Assembly: GCF_002860405.1 (NCBI RefSeq)
Contig: NZ_NMWV01000012.1
Span: 15,158-79,157 of the forward strand
Source of the DNA: Bifidobacterium imperatoris
GTDB taxonomy: Bacteria; Actinomycetota; Actinomycetes; Actinomycetales; Bifidobacteriaceae
DNA: 64,000 nt
Reading direction: 5' to 3'
Shown here: positions 8,439-16,399 of the stretch, in pieces
Layout of the letters: every line of letters starts with the position of its first letter
Numbering within the stretch: the stretch's first letter is position 1
Program-made: the position numbers and the translations under genes
The notes under the pieces: model-generated
The model's input: only the letters and a program-made list of their open reading frames with translations
The model's database searches: none
Told to the model about the DNA's origin: nothing

Positions 8439-9410
8439 ATGACTGCAACAACAAAAACGGCGAAGACGGGGGTCGCCAGGCGTGCCGCTAAGCCAAAGGC
8501 TTCTGATGCTGTGAAGCGTGAGAACCGTACCGGCTGGGCCTTCATGGCACCGTTTGGCATCCTGTTCGCTCTGGTATTCATTCTGCCCATTATCTGGGCT
8601 ATTTATTCCAGCTTCTTCCGCCAGGTCACCACGGGCGGTGGCGCATACGGCGGCGGCGAACTGGTCAATAAGTTCGTCGGACTTCAGAACTTCCAATACG
8701 TTATTACTTCCGGCAACTTCTGGGCTGGCGTGGGCAGGGTAGTGCTCTACACCGTGGTTCAGGTGCCGGTCATGATCATTGCGGCACTTGCTCTGGCAAT
8801 GCTCATTGATTCCTACATCGTCAAGCACATCACTGCATTCCGTCTGAGCTACTTCCTGCCGTACGCCATCCCGGGCGTGGTCGCATCCATCATCTGGGTG
8901 TACCTCTACAACGGCCAGATTTCCCCTATCGTTAAGGGTCTTGCCGCCATCGGCATCAAGGTGAATTTCTTCGGCGACAATGTGGTTCTTGGCTCTATGG
9001 CCAACATCACGACCTGGACCTTCACCGGCTACAACATGCTGATCTTCCTCGCCGCACTGCAGGCTATTCCGCACGATCTGTATGAGGCCGCACGCATTGA
9101 TGGCGCCAACGGCTTCCAGATCGCCATGAAGATCAAGCTGCCGAACGTGCGCGCAGCAGCCCTGCTTGCCATGCTGCTCTCCATCGTCGGCACCATCCAG
9201 CTGTTCAACGAGCCTCAGGTGATGTCGATTTCCGATCCGAGCATTTCCAAGTCGTACACGCCAATGATGATGGCCCTCAACACATCGCAGGGCACCCTGA
9301 CCCCAGGTGGTGACGGACCTGCATCCGCTGTGGCCATCGTTATGGCACTGATTGCTGGCGTACTCGCCGTGGTTTACACGCTCGTTGAAAGGAAGGTGAA
9401 CGCAGAATGA
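8439..9410 (+). CDS. gltB: ABC transporter permease (CUT1 family, first subunit)
   Basis: Inner-membrane permease of 323 residues. A short charged N-terminus precedes six hydrophobic segments (first about residues 32-56, FMAPFGILFALVFILPIIW). The EAA loop that contacts the ATPase is present (YEAARIDGANGFQIAMKIKLP). It overlaps the second permease gene by 4 bases (ATGA). No ATP-binding subunit is encoded nearby, which is normal because a shared MsmK-type ATPase usually serves CUT1 systems in bifidobacteria. Presumed substrate: lacto-N-biose and galacto-N-biose. Confidence 0.88.
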   Translation: MTATTKTAKTGVARRAAKPKASDAVKRENRTGWAFMAPFGILFALVFILPIIWAIYSSFFRQVTTGGGAYGGGELVNKFVGLQNFQYVITSGNFWAGVGRVVLYTVVQVPVMIIAALALAMLIDSYIVKHITAFRLSYFLPYAIPGVVASIIWVYLYNGQISPIVKGLAAIGIKVNFFGDNVVLGSMANITTWTFTGYNMLIFLAALQAIPHDLYEAARIDGANGFQIAMKIKLPNVRAAALLAMLLSIVGTIQLFNEPQVMSISDPSISKSYTPMMMALNTSQGTLTPGGDGPASAVAIVMALIAGVLAVVYTLVERKVNAE

Positions 9411-10366
9411 GCACCGTAGAAGCTACTGATAAGGAATCCCGCGCGGCCGCACGCGCTCGTAAGAAGGCTGACAAGATTCGTGACAAGCATGCCAACGACC
9501 TGCCTCGTTCCATGCAGCCTTCCGCGCTGGTCAAGACCATCACCATCGTTGTTCTGGTCTTTGCGCTGATCTACTTCCTGTTCCCGATTTATTGGGCCAT
9601 CATCGCCTCGACTAAGACGCCGAGCCAGATGACCGGCAGCAACGGTCTGTGGTTCGCCGTGGGGCTGAGCGATTTGCCTGCCGCCATCGCCAAGAACTAT
9701 GGCACGCTGATTGGTTGGACCCGTGGCCAGTTTTGGCGCTGGGTGCTGAACTCTCTGATCTACTCGGGTGTTTCCGCTCTGGTGGGTACGCTCGTGGCTG
9801 TGATGGCAGGATACGCTACCGCAAAGTTCAACTTCAAGGGTAAGAACCTTGCCATTGGCGTGATTATGGGCTGCATGCTGATGCCGGCCGCACTGCTGAC
9901 CATTCCGCAGTACTCCATCTTCCACGCCATGCATCTGACCAACACGATGCTCTCCATCATCATCCCGTGCTGCGTCTCTCCGTTCGGCTTCTTCCTGGGC
10001 CGCGTGTACGCACAGACCTCAGTGCCGAACGAACTGCTTGAAGCAGCTCGTATCGATGGCGCAAGCGAAGCTCGCATCTTCTTCACCATTGTGCTGAGGA
10101 TTCTGGCTCCGGCAATGGTCACGATCTTCCTGTTCCTGTTCGTGGCCACTTGGAACAACTTCCTGCTGCCGTTGATGATGGTCTCTTCCGATACCTTGAA
10201 GCCGGTGACCTTGGGTCTGTACGGCATGGTCTCCCTGGCTACCTTCACTGATCGTGGCGCTCTGATGATGGGTGCTCTGCTCGGTGTGCTGCCTGTGATC
10301 GTGCTCTTCCTCGGTCTCCAGCGCTACTGGCAGGCCGGCCTTGCCGCTGGTGCGGTCAAGGGCTGA
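9407..10366 (+). CDS. gltC: ABC transporter permease (CUT1 family, second subunit)
   Basis: Inner-membrane permease of 319 residues and partner of the preceding subunit. A hydrophilic N-terminal 45 residues rich in Ala/Lys/Arg precedes six membrane segments, and the EAA loop reads LLEAARIDGASEARIFFTIVLR. The ATG overlaps the stop codon of the upstream permease, showing translational coupling. It is followed by a hairpin and a 456-base spacer before the phosphorylase gene. Confidence 0.88.
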   Translation: MSTVEATDKESRAAARARKKADKIRDKHANDLPRSMQPSALVKTITIVVLVFALIYFLFPIYWAIIASTKTPSQMTGSNGLWFAVGLSDLPAAIAKNYGTLIGWTRGQFWRWVLNSLIYSGVSALVGTLVAVMAGYATAKFNFKGKNLAIGVIMGCMLMPAALLTIPQYSIFHAMHLTNTMLSIIIPCCVSPFGFFLGRVYAQTSVPNELLEAARIDGASEARIFFTIVLRILAPAMVTIFLFLFVATWNNFLLPLMMVSSDTLKPVTLGLYGMVSLATFTDRGALMMGALLGVLPVIVLFLGLQRYWQAGLAAGAVKG

Positions 10367-10822
10367 CGCGTTAAGCAGACAGCCCGGTGGGCTGTCTGTA
10401 GCGTCAGCCTGAGCGAGACGATAGTCGAGCGAAGACAGCATTGAGCCTCGCCGTAGGCGAGTCCTTAATTGCAGGGGCCGAAGGCGACGCGTTAAGCAGA
10501 CGGCCTAAGACCAATAATTCCCGCCGTCCGGTGCCTCGTGCTACTCCTTCCGGCGCCGGACGGCTTCTCAACAATAAGTAGCACGCAACCATACTGATCC
10601 GGAGCCTTCCTGATTCTTGTTATGAGATTGTCGGTAAAACGACTGGGAAGCTCCGGTGATGTTCAATTCGCTCTTCCGGCGTTGCCGTGGGGCTACTCTC
10701 AAGGATTTATGCAGTCAGGATCCTGGACGCCCGACGGCGGCGTCGGATTCTTGTTTTATATGCATATATTGTTTACAATTTAATTATCCAATAAAATAAT
10801 CAATGTCCTCAAAGGAGAGACT
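10365..10822. other. 458-base spacer before lnpA with a 16-bp direct repeat
   Basis: GACGCGTTAAGCAGAC occurs at 10365-10380 (overlapping the permease stop codon) and at 10486-10501. Near the end a perfect hairpin CCGACG/CGTCGG (10731-10746) precedes ATTCTTGTTTT. An AT-rich stretch with ATATGCATAT (about 10758-10767) and the lnpA promoter region follow. I see no gene. Confidence 0.6.
10376..10564 (+). terminator. Cluster of hairpins downstream of the permease operon
   Basis: Three stem-loops follow one another: CAGACAGCCC/GGGCTGTCTG (10376-10398), CTCGCC/GGCGAG (about 10446-10460) and GCCGTCCGG/CCGGACGGC (10523-10564). None has a strong U-tract, so they are weak terminators or RNA-stabilising structures rather than a certain stop. 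Confidence 0.55.
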
Positions 10823-13078
10823 ATGACTAGCACCGGCCGCTTCACCTTGCCTAGCGAGGAGAATTTTGCGGAGAAGACCAAGGAGCTTGCCAAACTGTGG
10901 GGCGCGGACGCCATCCGTAACTCCGATGGCACGCATCTGGATGAGGCTGTGCTTGCCTTGGGCAAGAAGATTTACAGTGCGTATTTCCCAACTCGCGCGC
11001 ATAACGAGTGGATTACGCTGCATATGGATGAGACCCCGCAGGTGTATCTGCTGACCGATCGCATTCTCGCTGAATCGGATACGGTTGATATTCCGCTGAT
11101 GGAAAGCTTCTTCGCCGAGCAGCTGAAGCCGAATCGTGATGCCGACCCTCACAAGTATTGGGAGGTTGTGGACCGCACCACTGGTGAGGTCGTCGATCCG
11201 GCGAACTGGACGCTTGACGCGGACGAGGACACCGTGCATGTGAGTGGCGTTGCCGCATGGCATGAGTACACGGTGAGCTTCCTGGCCTACATCATCTGGG
11301 ATCCGGTGGAAATGTACAACCACCTGACCAATGACTGGGGTGATAAGGAACACGAGATTCCATTCGACATCTACCATCCGGCCACCCGCAAGTTCGTGTT
11401 CGACACGTTCGAGAAGTGGTTGAAGGACAATCCGCAGGTGGATGTGGTGCGTTTCACCACGTTCTTCTACCAGTTCACCCTGCTGTTCGATCCGAAGCAC
11501 CGTGAGAAGATCGTGGATTGGTTCGGCTGCGCTTGCACTGTGAGCCCGGCCGCTCTCGATGACTTCGAGAAGGAATACGGCTACCGTCTGCGTCCGGAGG
11601 ACTTCGTGGACGGCGGCGCCTACAACAGCGCATGGCGTGTACCGCGCAAGGCGCAGCGCGACTGGATCGACTTCCTCTCCGGCTTCGTGCGTAAGAACGT
11701 CAAGCAGCTTGCCGATATGTCCCATGCCGCGGGCAAGGAAGCGATGATGTTCCTCGGCGACCAGTGGATCGGTACTGAGCCATACAAGGAAGGCTTCGAA
11801 GACCTGGGTCTGGATGCCGTGGTTGGTTCCATTGGCGATGGCACCACGACCCGTATGATTGCCGACATTCCGGGCGTCAAGTACACCGAAGGCCGCTTCC
11901 TGCCGTACTTCTTCCCGGATACCTTCTATGAGGGCAATGATCCAAGCATCGAAGGCCTCGACAACTGGCGCAAGGCACGTCGTGCCATCCTGCGCTCTCC
12001 GATCTCCCGTATGGGATACGGCGGCTACCTGTCTCTGGCGGCCAAGTTCCCGAAGTTCGTGGACACCGTGACCCACATCGCCGATGAGTTCCGCGATATC
12101 CACGATCGTACGGACGGCAAGCCGGCCGAGGGCGAGCTGAACGTGGCCATTCTGAACTCCTGGGGCAAGATGCGCTCCTGGATGGCATTCACTGTGGCCC
12201 ACGCGCTGCCGAACAAGCAGACCTATTCCTACTACGGCATTCTGGAATCCCTGTCCGGTATGCGTGTGAACGTGCGCTTCATCAGTTTCGATGATGTGCT
12301 CGAGCATGGCGTGGCCGATGACATCGACGTGGTCGTCACCGGTGGCCCGGTCGATACCGCGTTCACTGGCGGTGACGTGTGGGCCAACCCGAAGCTGGCC
12401 GAGACGCTGCGCGCTTGGGTGCGTCATGGCGGCGCTCTGGTAGGTGTGGGCGAGCCGAGCTCGCTGCCGCGCTTCCAGGCTGGTCGCTTCTTCCAGCTGG
12501 CCGACGTGTTCGGCGTGGACGAGGAACGCTACCAGACTCTGTCCGTGGACAAGTACTTCCCGCCTGTCACCCCGGACCACTTCATCACCGCCGACGTGCC
12601 GGTTGATTCCGAGGCGCGCGAGGCATGGGAGAAGGCCGGTTATCGCATTCCGTTGTCCGGCTGCGGCGGCGGTCAGGGCATCGAGCCGCTTGGCGGCATC
12701 GACTTCGGTGAGCCGGTGCTCAACACCTACCCGGTTAACGAGGATGTGACCCTGCTCAGGGCCGACAACGGCCAGGTGCAGCTCGCGGTCAACGAATACG
12801 GTGAGGGTCGTGGCGTGTACGTGTCCGGTCTGCCGTATTCGGCCGCCAATGCCCGCCTTCTGGAGCGTATCCTCTTCTGGGCCTCCCATAACGAAGGCAA
12901 GTACGCGGCATGGAGCTCCTCGAACCCAGAGTGCGAGGTTGCACACTTCCCGGAGCAGGGCCTGTACTGCGTGATTAACAACACCGACCAGCCGCAGACC
13001 ACCACGGTCACGCTGGAAGATGGCAGCAGCGAGACCTTCGACCTTGAAGGCAGCGGCATCGCCTGGCGCAACGCCTGA
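10823..13078 (+). CDS. lnpA: 1,3-beta-galactosyl-N-acetylhexosamine phosphorylase (GH112)
   Basis: Cytosolic GH112 enzyme that phosphorolyses Gal-beta-1,3-GlcNAc (lacto-N-biose) and Gal-beta-1,3-GalNAc to galactose 1-phosphate plus the N-acetylhexosamine. At 751 residues it has the length of the B. longum enzyme and begins MTSTGRFTLPSEENFAEKTK. The N-terminal TIM-barrel contains WGDKEHEIPFD, VDVVRFTTFFYQF and the FLGDQWIGTEPY segment of the active-site region; a Rossmann-like middle domain and a beta C-terminal domain follow. A strong ribosome site AAAGGAG precedes the ATG. It is the core enzyme of the lacto-N-biose pathway of infant-gut bifidobacteria. A perfect inverted repeat immediately after it separates it from galE; nahK and galT are not here. 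Confidence 0.96.
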   Translation: MTSTGRFTLPSEENFAEKTKELAKLWGADAIRNSDGTHLDEAVLALGKKIYSAYFPTRAHNEWITLHMDETPQVYLLTDRILAESDTVDIPLMESFFAEQLKPNRDADPHKYWEVVDRTTGEVVDPANWTLDADEDTVHVSGVAAWHEYTVSFLAYIIWDPVEMYNHLTNDWGDKEHEIPFDIYHPATRKFVFDTFEKWLKDNPQVDVVRFTTFFYQFTLLFDPKHREKIVDWFGCACTVSPAALDDFEKEYGYRLRPEDFVDGGAYNSAWRVPRKAQRDWIDFLSGFVRKNVKQLADMSHAAGKEAMMFLGDQWIGTEPYKEGFEDLGLDAVVGSIGDGTTTRMIADIPGVKYTEGRFLPYFFPDTFYEGNDPSIEGLDNWRKARRAILRSPISRMGYGGYLSLAAKFPKFVDTVTHIADEFRDIHDRTDGKPAEGELNVAILNSWGKMRSWMAFTVAHALPNKQTYSYYGILESLSGMRVNVRFISFDDVLEHGVADDIDVVVTGGPVDTAFTGGDVWANPKLAETLRAWVRHGGALVGVGEPSSLPRFQAGRFFQLADVFGVDEERYQTLSVDKYFPPVTPDHFITADVPVDSEAREAWEKAGYRIPLSGCGGGQGIEPLGGIDFGEPVLNTYPVNEDVTLLRADNGQVQLAVNEYGEGRGVYVSGLPYSAANARLLERILFWASHNEGKYAAWSSSNPECEVAHFPEQGLYCVINNTDQPQTTTVTLEDGSSETFDLEGSGIAWRNA

Positions 13079-13086
13079 TTGATACA

Positions 13087-13124
13087 TTGGCTCCCCTCAC
13101 TGAGGGGAGCCAATGTTCTCTTTT
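13087..13124 (+). terminator. Terminator after lnpA
   Basis: TTGGCTCCCCTCA (13087-13099) pairs perfectly with TGAGGGGAGCCAA (13101-13113), followed by TGTTCTCTTTT. It shows that the lnpA transcript ends before galE. Confidence 0.85.
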
Positions 13125-13159
13125 GTGAACAAAAAGCACACAAGAACCGCTTACCGCGC

Positions 13160-13238
13160 TTGATTTTGCAATCAAATGCAGTAAACTCATACATGAAAGA
13201 ACAAAAGTGCACATTCTAGAAACAGAAGTGCACATTCT
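13160..13238 (+). promoter_or_regulatory. galE promoter region with palindrome and tandem 13-bp repeat
   Basis: TTGATTTTGCAATCAA (13160-13175) is a near palindrome. Two exact copies of AAGTGCACATTCT follow at 13205-13217 and 13226-13238, 21 bases apart (two helical turns), directly upstream of the galE ribosome site. The spacing suggests cooperative binding of a dimeric regulator; its identity is unknown. Confidence 0.5.
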
Positions 13239-13251
13239 TCAAGGAGAAGAC

Positions 13252-14274
13252 ATGACCACTGTTCTGGTTACGGGCGGCGCGGGCTTCATTGCCACCCACA
13301 CTGACGTTGAGCTGCTGAACAAGGGATACGACGTGGTGTCCGTAGACAACTACGGCAATTCCTCCCCAATCGCTCTTGACCGCGTTGAGCAGATCACCGG
13401 CAAGAAGATCAAGCGTTACGACGGTGACGTGCGTGACGAAGCCCTGATGAACAAGATCTTCGATGAGAACCCGATCGACTGGGTCATCCACTTTGCTGGC
13501 CTCAAGGCTGTGGGCGAGTCCGTGGCCAAGCCGATTGAGTACTACGACAACAACCTGTACTCCACGCTGGTGCTGCTCAAGGTGATGCGCGCGCACAACG
13601 TCAAGAAGATCATCTTCTCGTCTTCCGCCACCGTGTACGGTTCCCCGAAGGAACTGCCGATTACCGAGGAGACCCCGACTGGCGGCACCACCAACCCGTA
13701 CGGCACCTCCAAGCTGTTCCAGGAGCAGATCTTGCGCGATGTGCATGTGGCTGATCCGGAGTGGACCATCGTGCTGCTGCGTTACTTCAACCCGGTTGGC
13801 GCTCACGAGTCCGGCCTGCTGGGCGAAGACCCGAAGGGCATCCCGGCCAACCTGACCCCGTATGTGGCCAAGGTTGCCATTGGCGAGCTGAAGGCCGTGC
13901 AGGTCTTCGGTGACGATTACGACACCCCTGACGGCACCGGCGTTCGTGACTACATCCACGTCGTCGATCTGGCCAAGGGCCATGTGGCCGTCATCGATCA
14001 CATCGAAAAGTCCGGTGTGTTCACCTACAACCTGGGCACCGGCCACGGATACTCCGTACTTGAGGTCATCAAGGCTTATGAGAAGGCCGCTGGGCACGCA
14101 ATCCCGTACGTGATCAAGCCTCGCCGCCCCGGTGATATCGCCGCTTGCTACGCTGACGCCTCCAAGGCTGCTCGCGAGCTGGATTGGAAGGCCGAGCTGA
14201 CCATTGATGATATGGCCAAGTCCTCCCTGAACTGGCAGATCAAGAACCCGAACGGTTTCCGCGACGCCAAGTGA
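13252..14274 (+). CDS. galE: UDP-glucose 4-epimerase
   Basis: Interconverts UDP-galactose and UDP-glucose and, in bifidobacterial lnp loci, UDP-GalNAc and UDP-GlcNAc. The short-chain dehydrogenase fold shows the NAD loop VTGGAGFIATHT at residues 6-17, the SSSATVYG segment with the catalytic Ser/Thr, and the YxxxK pair in NPYGTSK. At 340 residues it is of family length. A start at 13207 is possible, but the ATG at 13252 has AAGGAG upstream and matches the family. In the usual operon this is the last of four lnp genes; here it has its own promoter. Confidence 0.95.
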   Translation: MTTVLVTGGAGFIATHTDVELLNKGYDVVSVDNYGNSSPIALDRVEQITGKKIKRYDGDVRDEALMNKIFDENPIDWVIHFAGLKAVGESVAKPIEYYDNNLYSTLVLLKVMRAHNVKKIIFSSSATVYGSPKELPITEETPTGGTTNPYGTSKLFQEQILRDVHVADPEWTIVLLRYFNPVGAHESGLLGEDPKGIPANLTPYVAKVAIGELKAVQVFGDDYDTPDGTGVRDYIHVVDLAKGHVAVIDHIEKSGVFTYNLGTGHGYSVLEVIKAYEKAAGHAIPYVIKPRRPGDIAACYADASKAARELDWKAELTIDDMAKSSLNWQIKNPNGFRDAK

Positions 14275-14283
14275 CCTACTAGG

Positions 14284-14967
14284 TCATACGATCCGTCTAT
14301 CGACGGCCCAACGTGTGAGCTCGGTGCGGTTGGAAAGCTGAAGCTTTCTGAGCACCGAGCTCACATGCGTTTCCACAGTCTTAATCGAAATAAAGAGCTC
14401 AGCAGCCACTTCTTTATAGGTGTAGCCGCGGGCGATCAGCCGCATTACTTCCTGCTCGCGAGCAGACAAGCGATCAAGTTCCTCATCATGCACTGGCGCA
14501 TCGGAAGCAGCGCCGCCATATGAGGCACCTTGGAATGCGGAGAGCACAAAGCCGGCCAACTTTGGCGAGAACACGGCATATCCTTCATGCACCTGTTTGA
14601 TCGAGGAAATCAAATCAGCGCCGGTAATGGTTTTTGTCACATACCCTTGCGCTCCAGCACGAATCACCGAACCTACGTCTTGCGGCGCATCGGAGACGGA
14701 CAGTGCCAGAAACACGGTATCGGGGGAATATGGGCGGGATTTCAGCAGAATCTCCGCGCCGCCGCCACCTTCACCGCCCGGCACATGTACATCCAGCAAC
14801 ACTACTTGCGGTTTGACCTGCGCAATCATCGCCACCGAACTGGGCACATCCGCAGCCTGACCCACAATATCGAACGTATTCTTCAGCGTGGCGATTACAC
14901 CGGCACGAAACATCTCGTGGTCATCCACCACTGCCACGCGAATCTTCTCGCTCGTCTCCTCGCTCAT
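14284..14967 (-). CDS. LuxR-type response regulator
   Basis: DNA-binding response regulator of 227 residues. The receiver domain has the acidic pair DD (VAVVDDHEMF), phospho-acceptor Asp59 (QVVLLDVHVP) and the later K of VTKT. The C-terminal LuxR/NarL helix-turn-helix reads LSAREQEVMRLIARGYTYKE through KTVETHVSSVLRKL. The start codon overlaps the stop of the upstream kinase gene (ATGA), so the two are translationally coupled and form a two-component pair. Targets probably include the divergent PspC operon, by analogy with similar actinobacterial loci. Confidence 0.92.
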   Translation of the reverse strand: MSEETSEKIRVAVVDDHEMFRAGVIATLKNTFDIVGQAADVPSSVAMIAQVKPQVVLLDVHVPGGEGGGGAEILLKSRPYSPDTVFLALSVSDAPQDVGSVIRAGAQGYVTKTITGADLISSIKQVHEGYAVFSPKLAGFVLSAFQGASYGGAASDAPVHDEELDRLSAREQEVMRLIARGYTYKEVAAELFISIKTVETHVSSVLRKLQLSNRTELTRWAVDRRIV

Positions 14968-16286
14968 TCCTTCTCTCCTTGCTGTGTTGCAGTAGGCGCT
15001 ATCGGCATATGCATGCGCACTTCGGTTCCCCATCCCGCTCTGGATACGATTTCCACTGTACCGCCGCGCCTCTCAATGCGGCCGATAATCGATTCGCGAA
15101 TACCGAGTCGGTCTTTCGGAATCGCATGAATATCAAATCCATTGCCATGATCACGAACGAACACCTCCACCAGTGAAGCATTGGCCTCGCAATACAAGGA
15201 AATCGGTTCCTCGCCATGCGTCACCGCATTGACCAGCGCTTGACGCGTGGCATCCAATAGCGCATCGGTTTGCGCGCTCGGACGAGCATCGCCCACGGTC
15301 ACCACTTCAATAGGCTTGCCGTGACCGTCCTCCACTTCGGCGGCAATCGCCTTCAATCCTGCACTGACCGAGCGGTCAGACGTGACGCGCTCCTGATAGA
15401 GCCATTCGCGCAATTCTCGCTCCTGTGCGCGTGCCAATGTGAACACGGTATCCGGTTCCTTGGAATGCAGCTGAATCAGCGCCAAAGTCTGCAATACGCC
15501 GTCATGCAAATGTGCGACCATATCCGCGCGCTCTTCCTCGCGCTCTTTCAACGACTGCTCATGTGTGAGCTGCCGCAGCATGGCATTGGCCCACGGCAGC
15601 ACTGCAGTTGCCATTGCAGCAATCATCACCAACCCAGATGCCATAATGCGCCGCGGCGAAGTACCCCAGCCAATGAACGACACATTGGACACATATAAGG
15701 CCCAGCCAACGAAAATCAACGCCAATCCGCCCAACATGGAAAACACTTGCATGCCTCGAGGAGCAAGATTCATCCATGCCAAAGCGATGCCGGCAAATAC
15801 CAGCAGCAAAGGCATAATGATGTCATTATCCACGCCAGCGCTGAATAACAGGAGGCCTATAGTCATCAGTGCGAATCCGCTCAATGCCACCAATGCGGGT
15901 TTTGGTGCTCGCTTGACTGCATCGGCCAATGATTCGGAACTGCCGACAATATCTTCCGTGTCAATGGCCGAACCTTGCGCATCCACAGGGCGATTGCCGT
16001 GTGCCAAAGGAGCTTGATTGATTGGCATGGTGTTGGATTGTGCTGCTGCGGCGGCTACCGGATTGCCTGCGGGTACAAAAATCCACAAGAATACATATGC
16101 AACAATGCCTGCACCGTAGAGCATGGTCAACACAATGAACGCCAAGCGCACCCATACTACGGAAATGCCCAAATGCAATGCAATGCCTTGGCATACGCCG
16201 GTCAGCCAACGGCCACGTTTAGGGCGCATCAACGGCATACGCGCGGGCAGTAAAGGCTCAGAGGCCTGCAGTGTGGGTGAAGTCAT
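14964..16286 (-). CDS. PspC-domain sensor histidine kinase (HisKA_3 type)
   Basis: Membrane kinase of 440 residues. An N-terminal PspC domain (residues 20-75, MRPKRGRWLTGVCQGIALHLG plus a hydrophobic hairpin ending FLWIFVPAG) is followed by two further pairs of transmembrane helices (about 132-200 and 215-240). The dimerisation helix contains the phospho-acceptor His261 in HLHDGVLQTLAL, followed by a GHKL ATPase domain (NAVTHGEEP, RDHGNGFDIHAIP, GWGTEVRMHMP). PspC fusions of this type in actinobacteria sense envelope stress. It forms an operon with the LuxR regulator and is divergent from the PspC membrane protein. Confidence 0.92.
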   Translation of the reverse strand: MTSPTLQASEPLLPARMPLMRPKRGRWLTGVCQGIALHLGISVVWVRLAFIVLTMLYGAGIVAYVFLWIFVPAGNPVAAAAAQSNTMPINQAPLAHGNRPVDAQGSAIDTEDIVGSSESLADAVKRAPKPALVALSGFALMTIGLLLFSAGVDNDIIMPLLLVFAGIALAWMNLAPRGMQVFSMLGGLALIFVGWALYVSNVSFIGWGTSPRRIMASGLVMIAAMATAVLPWANAMLRQLTHEQSLKEREEERADMVAHLHDGVLQTLALIQLHSKEPDTVFTLARAQERELREWLYQERVTSDRSVSAGLKAIAAEVEDGHGKPIEVVTVGDARPSAQTDALLDATRQALVNAVTHGEEPISLYCEANASLVEVFVRDHGNGFDIHAIPKDRLGIRESIIGRIERRGGTVEIVSRAGWGTEVRMHMPIAPTATQQGEKE

Positions 16287-16399
16287 AGTTCTATTGTGCC
16301 GCGCTTAGGGAGTCATCACCGAGTTTTAAGCCCGGGTTCAGGGATGAATCAGGGTGGTTTCGGGGGAGTATGGCACCAGTCAAGCGCTGTAATGGAACT

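Noticed and set aside
10784..13087. Very long open frame antisense to lnpA (and similar ones antisense to the binding-protein gene, 6888-8249, and serS, 4428-5675)
   Set aside because: These mirror strongly codon-biased real genes; the antisense translations are low-complexity Val/Leu/Gly/His strings with no domain and no ribosome site.
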